NCBI RefSeq assembly: GCF_036231905.1
Contig: NZ_JAZARE010000004.1
Location: 459,720 to 523,719, forward strand
Origin: CAMLIZ01 sp036231905
Lineage (GTDB): Bacteria; Pseudomonadota; Gammaproteobacteria; Burkholderiales; Burkholderiaceae_C
Length of the DNA: 64,000 bases
Reading direction: 5' to 3'
In this document: piece after piece, positions 48,784 to 57,455 of the stretch
Position numbering within the stretch: the stretch's first letter is position 1
Layout: the number at the start of each line of letters is the position of its first letter
Notes under the pieces: model-generated
What the model was told of the DNA's origin: nothing
What the model saw: the letters and a program-made list of their open reading frames with translations, nothing else
The model's database searches: none
Program-made: the position numbers and the translations under genes

Positions 48784-51700
48784 ATGCCGCCACCGCGTCT
48801 GCCGCCTGCATCGTCCAGTGTTCCGCCGATCAGCCTGCGTGCGCTGATCGACGCGTCCTCCGACGGCGTGGTGGTGTTCGACGCGCGCAGCACCGTGCTG
48901 CTGTGCAACCGCGCCGCCATGCGGCTGCTGGCCTGCGAGCCCGGGTTCACCCTGGCCCAGCTGGAGCCGGTGCTGGGGCCGCAGCTGATGGCCTGGTTGC
49001 TGCTCGAACGCAGTGGCGCCGGGCAGCAGCCGGTGGCGCCGCTGTTCCTGGCTGACGGCCGGCAGGTGCAGGCGAGCCTGCAGGTGCTGGAGCTGGGCCA
49101 GTGGGCCTTGCGGCTGGAGCCCGCACGCGACACCGGCACGCTGGGGCCGCTGCCTGAGCTGCAGGCGCTGGGGGTGCCCACCGTCGCATCGCGTCAGCTG
49201 CTGCGCCTGTTCTGGGAGTCGCCCTTTCCGGCCACGGTGCAGGACGCGCAGTTCAAGCTGGTGGCGGTGAACCAGGCCTACCTGGACTTCACCGGCTTCT
49301 CGCGCGAGCAACTGCTCGGCATCGACCCCGTGCTGCTGCAGCCCGAGCAGGACCGCCAGCGCAGCTTCGACTTTCGCCAGCAGCTGCAGCCGGACACCGC
49401 CGAGCCGGCGTTGGTGCCCATGATCGAGCGCCGGCTGATCGACGCGGCCGGCCATGAACGCTGGTTCCGCCTGGCACGCTGTGCGTTGACCGGCTCCTCC
49501 GGCCAGCCGCTGTGGCTGTCGGTGGTGCACGACATCACCGCCGAGCGGGTGGCGCGCGAGCAGGCCGACCGCTCGGTGCGCGAACTCGACGAGTGGTTCG
49601 ACCTGAGCCCGGTGGGCATGGTGCTGTTCGACGACCGCGGCCTGCTGCTGCGCAGCAACCCGGCCTTTGCGTCGCTGGTGGGCGATGTGCCCGAGGTGGT
49701 GGCGCATGCGCCGCAGCCGCTGCAGGAGCTGCTGGCCTGGGAGGACAGCACGCCATCGCCGGCGCTTGCGCCTGGTGCCCCGCCGCTGGAGCGGCGTGTG
49801 TCCGTGGCCACGCCCGATGGCCGCCGACTGCGCCTGCGTGCGCTGGTGCGCGGTTTCGCCACCGGCGCCGGGCAGCGCCGCTTCATGGCAGTGGTGGAAG
49901 ACCGCACGCTGGAAGAAGAGCGCGAGCTGGCGCAGCTGGAGATCGGTGCCCTGATGGACACCGCCAGCATCGGCATCGCCACCTTCGAGGAGTCGCGCGG
50001 CTGGGTGAGCAGTGCACAAGGCAAGGGCAGCGGCAAGGCTGGCGCGGCCGGCTTGCAATCCATCGGCCGCGACATGGTGGTGCCGGAGTCGCTGGCCGAC
50101 TATGAACGGCTGCAGCGCGCGCTCAAGCAGGGCGAGCGGGCGGAGGTGCGTTATGCGGTGCGCCACCCCGAGCTGGGCGAGCGCTGGCTGCTCACGCGGG
50201 TGGAGCCCGGCCAGCTCGCGTCGGGCCGGCGCACCACCTCGGTGGTGACGCTGGACGTCACCGACCAGGAACAGGCGCGCATGCGCAACGAGCAGCTGCT
50301 GCGCGAGCTGTCCACCCTGCTGGACGTCAGCAGCGCCGGCATCGCCTATTTCCGCGGCGACCTGCTGGTGCGCTGCAATGAACGTTTCGAGCGCATGCTG
50401 GGGTTGGTGGAATCGCCCGCCGGGCAGCCGCTCGGCGAGCTGCTCGCAGCGCATCCGGTGGCCTGGCCGGCGCTGCGGCACAGCCTCACCGCCTTGCGCA
50501 CGGCGCGTGTGTTCGAGAGTGAGTTCCGCGTCCACGGCGCCGCCGGCAGTCTGTACGGCGACGCCTGGTATTCGCTGTCAGTGCGGCGCGCCAACAGCGA
50601 CTGCCTTCACATGGAGGCGGTGGCCGTGCTCACCGACATCTCGCGCCTGAAGAAGCAGCAAGCCGAGCTGGAGGAGCTGCTGCGCGAGCGCGAGCTGATG
50701 TTCAACCTGTCCGAGGTGGGCATCGCCTATGTCCGCGGCGGCCGGCTGGAGCGCGCCAACCAGGCGCTGGCGGCGATGACCGGTTATGCCACCGCCGAGC
50801 TCAACGGCCTGGACCATGCGGAGCTGTTCGAGGACCGCGCGGCCTACCTCGAATACCGCCGCATCGAGCAGGAGGTGCTGCGCCAGCAGGGCCGCTTCAC
50901 CACCGAACGGCGGCTGCGCCGCCGCGACGGCTCGGTGCTGTGGGTGCAGGCCAGCAAGCGCGCGGTCGACGAGGCCGACCCCGATGCCGGCACCATCTGT
51001 TCCTACGTCAACGTGGACGAGCGCCATCGCGCGCGCCAGTCGCTGGTGCTGCAGGCCGAGCGCACGCGCGCCGTGCTTGATTCGGTGCTGGTGGGCATCG
51101 TCACCGTGGGCGAGCGCGGCATCGAGTGGATGAACCGCTCGGCGCGCCGCATGTTCGCCGGCGAGCTGGCCGACTTCGTGGGCGAGCCCATCAGCACCGT
51201 CGCCACGCCGGAGCCCGACCATCCGCTGCGCCGCACCCACTACCTGGAGGCGCTGGCCGAGGGCCAGGCCGAGGCGTTCGAATGCCGCTTGATCGGCCGC
51301 GACGGGCGCGAATTCTGGGTGGTCGGCAATGCGGTGGTCACCGGGCGCGAGTCGGGCGAACGCCAGCTCACCTTTGCGCTGCTGGACATCGAGCGCCGCC
51401 GCCAGGCCGAGATCAACATGGCGCAGACCCAGGCCTCGCTGCAACGCATCATCGAAACCGCGCCGCTCGCGATCGGGCTGATCGATGCACGCACCCTGCG
51501 CCTGGCGCAGCTCAACCAGATGGCCGCCACCTTTGCAGGCAGCACGCTGGACGCTGCGGTGGGGCGTGCGCCCGAGGAGCTGTTCGACATCGAGTTCTCC
51601 GAGCGCCTGGTGGAGGACATGCGGCTGGCGCTGGGCAGCCAGGACGCCACCCGGCGCGAATACCGGCGCCACACCGGCGGCCAGCTGCGCGTGTGGGACG

Positions 51701-52428
51701 CACGCTATGTGCCGCTGGCGCCCGCGGGCGCCAGCGCGCCCGAGCAGCTGCTGTTCGTGGCCAGCGACGTGACCGAGCAGCGCGCGGCCGAGCAGGCGCG
51801 CTACGAAGCGGCGATCGCCCAGCGCGAGATGCTGGTCAAGGAAGTGCACCACCGCATCAAGAACAACCTGCAGGGCGTGGCTGGCCTGATGCAGCAGATC
51901 GCCCAGCGCCGGCCCGAGGTGGCGCCCGTGATCAGCGAGGCGATCGGCCAGGTGCAGGCGATCGCGCAGGTGTACGGGCTGCAGGTGGGCGCGGCCGGCC
52001 CGCTGCGCATCCGCAGCGTGCTGGAGGCGATCACCGCCTCCGTGCAGCGCATGTTCGGCCGCAGCATCGTGGTGGAGGTGCAGGGCGCGGCACCGCACCG
52101 GTGGGCGCTGCCCGAGGCGGAGTCCATCCCGATCGCGCTCACCCTCAACGAGCTGCTCACCAATGCGATCAAGCACAGCCGCGATGGCGATGTGCGCTGC
52201 GCCCTGCATTGCGGCGACAACCAGGTCAGCATCGCCATCGCCAACCATGGCGAGCTGCCAGAGGGCTTCAGCGTGGCACGGATCCCGGGTGGGGTGTCCG
52301 GCCTCGGACTGGTGCGGGCCCTGCTGCCGCGCCGCAGCGCCACCCTGACATTGGGCGCCGAAGGCCCGCTGGTCGTGGCACGCATCACGCTCGTCCCCCC
52401 TGGCATCACCGCCCTGGAATCCTTGTAG
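48784..52428 (+). CDS. Multi-PAS sensor kinase with HisKA_2 domain
   Basis: The 1214-residue soluble kinase has about eight consecutive PAS-like domains (starts near 15, 140, 260, 385, 505, 630, 755 and 880), for example LMFNLSEVGIAYVRGGRLER and VNQAYLDFTGFSREQLLGID, some lacking clear cofactor residues. The C-terminus is a HisKA_2-type dimer and phospho-histidine region KEVHHRIKNNLQGVAGLMQQ (His1022 or 1023) and a divergent ATPase (LTLNELLTNAIKHSRDGD, GVSGLGLVR). No membrane helix or receiver is seen. The response-regulator gene 79 bases downstream is the likely partner. The start has no strong ribosome site. Confidence 0.9.
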   Translation: MPPPRLPPASSSVPPISLRALIDASSDGVVVFDARSTVLLCNRAAMRLLACEPGFTLAQLEPVLGPQLMAWLLLERSGAGQQPVAPLFLADGRQVQASLQVLELGQWALRLEPARDTGTLGPLPELQALGVPTVASRQLLRLFWESPFPATVQDAQFKLVAVNQAYLDFTGFSREQLLGIDPVLLQPEQDRQRSFDFRQQLQPDTAEPALVPMIERRLIDAAGHERWFRLARCALTGSSGQPLWLSVVHDITAERVAREQADRSVRELDEWFDLSPVGMVLFDDRGLLLRSNPAFASLVGDVPEVVAHAPQPLQELLAWEDSTPSPALAPGAPPLERRVSVATPDGRRLRLRALVRGFATGAGQRRFMAVVEDRTLEEERELAQLEIGALMDTASIGIATFEESRGWVSSAQGKGSGKAGAAGLQSIGRDMVVPESLADYERLQRALKQGERAEVRYAVRHPELGERWLLTRVEPGQLASGRRTTSVVTLDVTDQEQARMRNEQLLRELSTLLDVSSAGIAYFRGDLLVRCNERFERMLGLVESPAGQPLGELLAAHPVAWPALRHSLTALRTARVFESEFRVHGAAGSLYGDAWYSLSVRRANSDCLHMEAVAVLTDISRLKKQQAELEELLRERELMFNLSEVGIAYVRGGRLERANQALAAMTGYATAELNGLDHAELFEDRAAYLEYRRIEQEVLRQQGRFTTERRLRRRDGSVLWVQASKRAVDEADPDAGTICSYVNVDERHRARQSLVLQAERTRAVLDSVLVGIVTVGERGIEWMNRSARRMFAGELADFVGEPISTVATPEPDHPLRRTHYLEALAEGQAEAFECRLIGRDGREFWVVGNAVVTGRESGERQLTFALLDIERRRQAEINMAQTQASLQRIIETAPLAIGLIDARTLRLAQLNQMAATFAGSTLDAAVGRAPEELFDIEFSERLVEDMRLALGSQDATRREYRRHTGGQLRVWDARYVPLAPAGASAPEQLLFVASDVTEQRAAEQARYEAAIAQREMLVKEVHHRIKNNLQGVAGLMQQIAQRRPEVAPVISEAIGQVQAIAQVYGLQVGAAGPLRIRSVLEAITASVQRMFGRSIVVEVQGAAPHRWALPEAESIPIALTLNELLTNAIKHSRDGDVRCALHCGDNQVSIAIANHGELPEGFSVARIPGGVSGLGLVRALLPRRSATLTLGAEGPLVVARITLVPPGITALESL

Positions 52429-52507
52429 CCGCGCGCGGCGCCTTTGCGCGACAATGGCGCCCCCGGTCACGAGCCGGGATACACCAATTCAAACAGCGGC
52501 GGGCAAC

Positions 52508-53113
52508 ATGGGCGGTAAGGGAAAGATCCTGGTCGTCGACGACGACCGGTTGGTGCTGGCCACGGTGGCCCACGGCCTGGCCCAGGCCGGCTACGAGGTG
52601 ATCGACGCCGACAACGGCGATGACGCCATCCTGCTCGCCCGCCAGCACAAGCCCGACCTCGCCTTGCTGGACATCCGCATGGAAGGCAAGAGCGGCCTCG
52701 ACGTAGCCGCCTACCTGCGCGAGTACTGCCAGACGCCATTCATGTTCCTTTCGGCCTTCTCCGATGAGCACACGGTGGAGCAGGTGAAGGCGCTGGGCGC
52801 CATTGCCTACCTGGTCAAGCCGCTGGACATCGGGCAGATCGTGCCCACCGTGGAGGCCGCGTTCGCCACTGTGGCGGCGCGCAATGCGGAGCTCGCCGCG
52901 GCCGGCGCCGGCCACCAGCCGGCCAGCAACGACGAGGTGGCCGACGTCATCCCCATCGCCATCGGCATCCTGATGCACCGCTATTCGCTGCTGCGCGGCG
53001 ATGCGCTCGACCGCCTGCACCGGCTGGCACTGGGTGAAGGCCATTCGCTGCATGCCCAGGCCGAGCGGCTGGTGGAAGCGGTGGAACTGCTGGCCCTGCC
53101 TGGCAAGGCATAG
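52508..53113 (+). CDS. Response regulator with ANTAR (RNA-binding) output domain
   Basis: The 201-residue protein has a receiver domain (ILVVDDDRLVLATVAHGLA; Asp55 in LALLDIRMEG; Lys in YLVKPLD) and a C-terminal three-helix part (IAIGILMHRYSLLRGDALDR) that matches ANTAR domains. ANTAR regulators usually act by transcription antitermination on target RNAs. The upstream HisKA_2 kinase is the natural partner, as in EutW-EutV. The ATG at 52508 is preferred to upstream in-frame codons. An ACAAT box at 52450-52454 may be its promoter. Confidence 0.85.
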   Translation: MGGKGKILVVDDDRLVLATVAHGLAQAGYEVIDADNGDDAILLARQHKPDLALLDIRMEGKSGLDVAAYLREYCQTPFMFLSAFSDEHTVEQVKALGAIAYLVKPLDIGQIVPTVEAAFATVAARNAELAAAGAGHQPASNDEVADVIPIAIGILMHRYSLLRGDALDRLHRLALGEGHSLHAQAERLVEAVELLALPGKA

Positions 53114-53129
53114 CCCGCCTTGGGCACGC

Positions 53130-54440
53130 TCAGCGCGAAGGCAGCGTGAAGTAGAACGCCGCGCCCTGGCCCACCTCCGACTCGGCCCACACCTCTCCGC
53201 CATGGCGGCGCACGATGCGCCGCACCGAGGCCAGGCCCACGCCGGTGCCCTGGAAGTCGTTGGCGCTGTGCAGGCGCTGGAACACGCCGAACAGCCGGTC
53301 GGCAAAACGCATGTCGAAGCCGGCCCCGTTGTCGCGCACCACGTACACCTCGCGTCCCTCGACCTGCACGGTGCCGAAGCTGATGCGGGCGCTGCCACAC
53401 TTGCCGGTGTACTTCCAGGCGTTGCCCAGCAGGTTCTCCAGCACCATGCGCAGCAGGGTGGGGTCGCCGTGCGCCATCAGGCCGGGCTGGATCTCCACCT
53501 CCACCGTCCGCTGGCAGGACTCCCGCTTCAAGTCGTCCACGATGAAGCCGGCCAGCTGCGACAGGTTGACCGGCTGGCGTGCCAGCGGCTGCGTGCTCAG
53601 TGCGCTGAGCGCCAGCAGCGCATCGATCATGCTGTTCATGCGGGCGGCCGCACCCAGCACGCGGTCGAGGTGGTCGTTGCCGATGCGGTCCAGCACCCGG
53701 CCGTAGTCTTCCTTGAGGATGCGGGTGAAGCCCTCCACCACGCGGATGGGCGCACGCAGGTCGTGCGACACGGTGTAGCTGAACGCCTCCTGCTCCGCCG
53801 CCTCGTCGTTGTTGCCTGCGGGAGCCGCGGCGGGCAGCATCACCAGCAGCTGGGTGGCACCCGGGCCGCCGCGTGCGTGGTACTGCTCCAGCCGCAGCGA
53901 CCAGCCGGCGTGCTGCAGGCTCTGGCCGGGCGCGAGCTGGCGCACGGCCTGCTGCAGCGGCGCCGGCAACGCGGCGGCCAGCGCGGCCCAGTCCGCCGGC
54001 TTGGGGGTGGGGCTGTCGCGCAACAGCGCGTCGGCCGCCTCGTTGCAGCGCCACAGCTTCAGCGCTGCCTGTTCATGGTCGCGCGTGAAGAGCCAGGCCG
54101 GGCCCGGCATGCTGCGCAAGGTGAGCGTGAGAGCGGCCGTGTCGATGCCGTCGGCGCTGGCCGGCGTGGTGGCCTCGGGCTTGCGCTGCGCCTGCTCCAG
54201 CAGGCCCAGCCGCGCATGGAAGTGCCCCGCCGCGGCGGCACACGCGCCCACCAGCAGCAGCGCGGCCACGCCGAAGAGCCAGACCGAGCCGTTGCCGTCA
54301 GTGGCCGGCGCATCGGGCGCCGACCCGGCCCACAGGGACCAGCCCATCACCACGACCGCGGCAAGCACCGCGGCGACGATGGCGTAACGCAGCAACCCTT
54401 GGCGCGTGGCCGGGGTGCGTGGTTCTATCGCACGGTGCAT
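53130..54440 (-). CDS. Membrane sensor histidine kinase
   Basis: The 436-residue protein has two N-terminal helices (about 18-38 and 52-72), a PAS-like region (about 105-205), HisKA with His226 in TVSHDLRAPIRVVEGFTRIL, and a complete ATPase domain (DPTLLRMVLENLLGNAWKYT, NGAGFDMRFADRLFGVFQRL, GTGVGLASV). There is no receiver. It converges with the ANTAR regulator and is divergent from the hybrid kinase at 54648. The ATG at 54440 opens a plausible positive N-terminus. The open frame continues upstream but its residues are unlike a kinase. Confidence 0.9.
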   Translation of the reverse strand: MHRAIEPRTPATRQGLLRYAIVAAVLAAVVVMGWSLWAGSAPDAPATDGNGSVWLFGVAALLLVGACAAAAGHFHARLGLLEQAQRKPEATTPASADGIDTAALTLTLRSMPGPAWLFTRDHEQAALKLWRCNEAADALLRDSPTPKPADWAALAAALPAPLQQAVRQLAPGQSLQHAGWSLRLEQYHARGGPGATQLLVMLPAAAPAGNNDEAAEQEAFSYTVSHDLRAPIRVVEGFTRILKEDYGRVLDRIGNDHLDRVLGAAARMNSMIDALLALSALSTQPLARQPVNLSQLAGFIVDDLKRESCQRTVEVEIQPGLMAHGDPTLLRMVLENLLGNAWKYTGKCGSARISFGTVQVEGREVYVVRDNGAGFDMRFADRLFGVFQRLHSANDFQGTGVGLASVRRIVRRHGGEVWAESEVGQGAAFYFTLPSR

Positions 54441-54529
54441 CGGTCCATTGTAAGGACGGGTGCGCTGCCCACGGCGCCCGGGAACTAGGCGTTTGCCCAC
54501 GGGCGCGCGCTCGTTCAGCGGCGTGCGGC

Positions 54530-54556
54530 TCAAGTTCGGCTGTTTCCAGACGAAAC
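54530..54556 (+). promoter_or_regulatory. Candidate sigma-28 promoter for the hybrid-kinase operon
   Basis: TCAAGTTC, 11 bases, GACGAAAC. The first box equals the one before cheY and the spacing is right, but the second matches GCCGATAA at only five of eight positions. It ends 91 bases before the hybrid-kinase ATG. Confidence 0.3.
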
Positions 54557-54647
54557 CAGAAGAAGCTGGCGGGTTCCGACCCGGCCGGCGGCGCGAACTT
54601 GGCGCCACCGAATGTTCGCCTGCCAGCCTGGTCCTTCGTCGCGCGAG

Positions 54648-57455
54648 ATGTCCACCTCCCTGCTGCCCTCTGCCGAGCCGCCTGCCGCCGCGCCCGACGC
54701 GCTGATGCAGGACGCGGCCTTCCTGCGCGCGCTGACCGACAACCTGCCCGCCAGCTTGGTGGTGATGGAGGCGCGCGAGCTGCGCATCGTGCACCTGAAC
54801 CAGCAGGCCGTGCGCGAGCTGCGCATCGACCCCGCGCTGGCGCTGGGGCACAAGGTCACCAGCGTGTTCAAGGGCCTGCTGCCGCCCGACGCCGAGCAGG
54901 CCATGTGGCGGGCTGTGCGCGAAAAGCGTGTCATAGAGCACGAATTCATCGTGCTCGAAGAGCCGCCGCGCCGCATCATCAACGCCCGCTTCCTGGCCGC
55001 CTATGGCGACGACGGCAAGCCCAGGGCGCTGATCGCGATCGCGCGCGACGTGAGTGCGGAGCGCCGGGCGCAGCACGAGCTGGCGGAGTCGCGCGTGCGC
55101 TTCCGTGAATTCGCCGATGCGGTGGACGACGGCGTGTTCGTCGCCAACCTGCAGCGCACGCAGTTCCACTACCTGTCCTCGCGGGTGCTCGATGCCTGGG
55201 GGGTGGACGAATCCCAGCTCGGCGAAGCGCCACGCTGCTTCTTCGAACGTGTGCTGCCTCAAGATCACGAGATCTACTTCAGCCGCTTCGAGCGTGAGCA
55301 GCGCGGCGAGCCGGTGGACGTGAGCTTTCGCGTGCAGCATCCCGCCAAGGGGGTGCGCTGGCTGCGTTCACGCACCCGGGCGCAGGCGCTGCACGACGGC
55401 GAGCTGTGCGTGTACGGCCTGATCACCGACGTGACCGATGACCGCGAGCATGAGCTGGAGCTGCAGCGTGCGCGCGACGCGGCCGAAGCCGCCAGCCAGG
55501 CCAAGAGCCAGTTCATGGCGAACATGAGCCATGAGATCCGCACGCCGATGAACGGCATCCTCGGCATGACCGAGCTGTTGCTGGGCACGCCGCTCACCGA
55601 CAAGCAGCGCCGCTTCGCGCAGGCGGTGTACCGCTCGGGCGAGTCGCTGCTGGAGATCATCAACGACATCCTGGACTTCTCGAAGATCGAGGCCGGCAAG
55701 CTGGAGCTGGCACCCTGCGACTTCGCGCTGCGCGATGTGGTGGAGGACACCCTGGAGCTGCTGGCCCCGCGCGCCCATGAAAAGCGGGTGGAGCTGGGTT
55801 TTCGCGAGCAGCCTGGCCTGCCCGCCATGGTGCATGGCGATCCGCTGCGCCTGCGCCAGGTGCTCACCAACCTGGTGGCCAACGCCATCAAGTTCACCGA
55901 AGCCGGCGAGGTGGTGGTGGACCTGAAGCTGCCTCATGACGGCCCGGCGCACGAGTTCGTCTTCGAGGTCAGGGACACCGGCATCGGTATCGAGCCGGAG
56001 CTGCTGCCGCGCCTGTTCAATGCCTTCACCCAGGGGCATGGCGGCATGTCGCGCCGCTACGGCGGCACCGGGCTGGGGCTGGCCATCTCCAAGCAGCTGG
56101 TGGAGCTGATGGGCGGCAGCATCTCGGCCCAGAGCACGCCGGGGGTGGGCTCGTGCTTCCGCTTCACGCTGCCGCTGGCGCCGGCGAGCCCCGACGCCCT
56201 GGTGCCCGATGGCGACGCCCAGAGCCTGCCCGGCATGCGGGTGCTGGTGGTGGAGGACCAGGAGACCAACCGCACCGTGCTGGAGAACATGCTGGGCGCC
56301 TGGGGCCTGCATGTGGTGGTGGCCGAACACGGCATGAAGGCGCTGGAGATCCTGCGCGGGCGCACGCCGGTGGACCCGCACTTCGACCTGGCGCTGGTGG
56401 ACATGAAGATGCCCGGCATGGATGGCCTCGCCCTGGCACGGGCCTTGCGCGACGAGGGCATCCAAGCCCAGATGAAGCTCATCTTGCTGTCCTCCGTGGC
56501 TGCCCCCGACGATGCCCGTGCCGCGCTGGCTGCGGGTTTCCACCGGTTCGTGGCCAAGCCGCTGCGCAAGACAGAGTTGCGCCAGGCCATCCTTGGCGTG
56601 GCCCAACCCCCTTTGGGGGGGGCGCCCTTGACGGTGGCGCTGCATCGCCACATCCTGGTGATCGAAGACAACGTCGTCAACCAGGAGGTGGTGAGCCAGA
56701 TGCTGCGCGGGCTCGGCTGTCAGGTGCGGGTGGCCGCCAGCGGCCTGCAGGGCCTGAAGGCCTTGTGCGAACACCGCTACGACCTGGTGCTCATGGACAT
56801 CCAGATGCCCGGCATGGACGGCACCGAGGCGCTGCAGTGGTTTCGCCGCGGGCCGACCCGCCGGTTTCCCTTCATCACCCCGCCCACCACGCCGGTGGTG
56901 GCCGTGACCGCCAACGCACTGGGCGGCGACGAGGAACGCTTTCTCGCGTTAGGCTTCGACGACTATCTCTCCAAACCTTTCCGGCAAAGCCAACTCCACA
57001 CCATGCTCAGACGCCGCCTCTCTCCCGCCGCCCCCGCGTCCGGCCCCGATGCCGGGGGCGCGCCATCGTCGGCGCCGCCTGGCCGCAGCGGCATGGACGG
57101 CTTGACCCAGGTGCTGGACGCCCAGGCCCTGGAGCGGCTGCGCGAGCTGGACCCCAGCGGGGCCAACGGCCTGCTGAACCGGGTGTTGCGCGCCTTCGAG
57201 GGCTCCCTGCAACGCTTGCTGCAGCAATTGCAGGACGCGCGGCGCGTGGGCGACCATGCCGCGATGCGCCACGTGGCCCACACGCTGAAGTCCTCCTCGG
57301 CCAGCGTGGGGGCGCTGGAGCTGTCCAAGGTGTGCGCCGACATCGAGCGTCGCATCCGTCAGGATGACACCGAGGGCCTGGACAGCCTGCTCGATGGTAT
57401 GGTGACGGAAAGTGACCGCGTCCTGGCGGTCCTGAAACCAGCGCTGGACCGATGA
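54648..57455 (+). CDS. Complex hybrid sensor kinase (PAS-PAS-HisKA-ATPase-REC-REC-HPt)
   Basis: The 935-residue soluble kinase has two PAS domains (about 30-145, 150-275), HisKA with His295 in NMSHEIRTPMNGILGMTELL, an ATPase domain (VRDTGIGIEPELLPRLFNAF, GTGLGLAIS), two receivers with Asp585 (LVDMKMPGMDG) and Asp717 (LMDIQMPGMDG), and a C-terminal HPt domain with His878 in RHVAHTLKSSSASVGA. All phosphorelay parts are therefore in one chain. The ATG at 54648 is chosen; an upstream ATG at 54612 is in frame. The end overlaps the next gene (ATGA). Confidence 0.93.
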   Translation: MSTSLLPSAEPPAAAPDALMQDAAFLRALTDNLPASLVVMEARELRIVHLNQQAVRELRIDPALALGHKVTSVFKGLLPPDAEQAMWRAVREKRVIEHEFIVLEEPPRRIINARFLAAYGDDGKPRALIAIARDVSAERRAQHELAESRVRFREFADAVDDGVFVANLQRTQFHYLSSRVLDAWGVDESQLGEAPRCFFERVLPQDHEIYFSRFEREQRGEPVDVSFRVQHPAKGVRWLRSRTRAQALHDGELCVYGLITDVTDDREHELELQRARDAAEAASQAKSQFMANMSHEIRTPMNGILGMTELLLGTPLTDKQRRFAQAVYRSGESLLEIINDILDFSKIEAGKLELAPCDFALRDVVEDTLELLAPRAHEKRVELGFREQPGLPAMVHGDPLRLRQVLTNLVANAIKFTEAGEVVVDLKLPHDGPAHEFVFEVRDTGIGIEPELLPRLFNAFTQGHGGMSRRYGGTGLGLAISKQLVELMGGSISAQSTPGVGSCFRFTLPLAPASPDALVPDGDAQSLPGMRVLVVEDQETNRTVLENMLGAWGLHVVVAEHGMKALEILRGRTPVDPHFDLALVDMKMPGMDGLALARALRDEGIQAQMKLILLSSVAAPDDARAALAAGFHRFVAKPLRKTELRQAILGVAQPPLGGAPLTVALHRHILVIEDNVVNQEVVSQMLRGLGCQVRVAASGLQGLKALCEHRYDLVLMDIQMPGMDGTEALQWFRRGPTRRFPFITPPTTPVVAVTANALGGDEERFLALGFDDYLSKPFRQSQLHTMLRRRLSPAAPASGPDAGGAPSSAPPGRSGMDGLTQVLDAQALERLRELDPSGANGLLNRVLRAFEGSLQRLLQQLQDARRVGDHAAMRHVAHTLKSSSASVGALELSKVCADIERRIRQDDTEGLDSLLDGMVTESDRVLAVLKPALDR

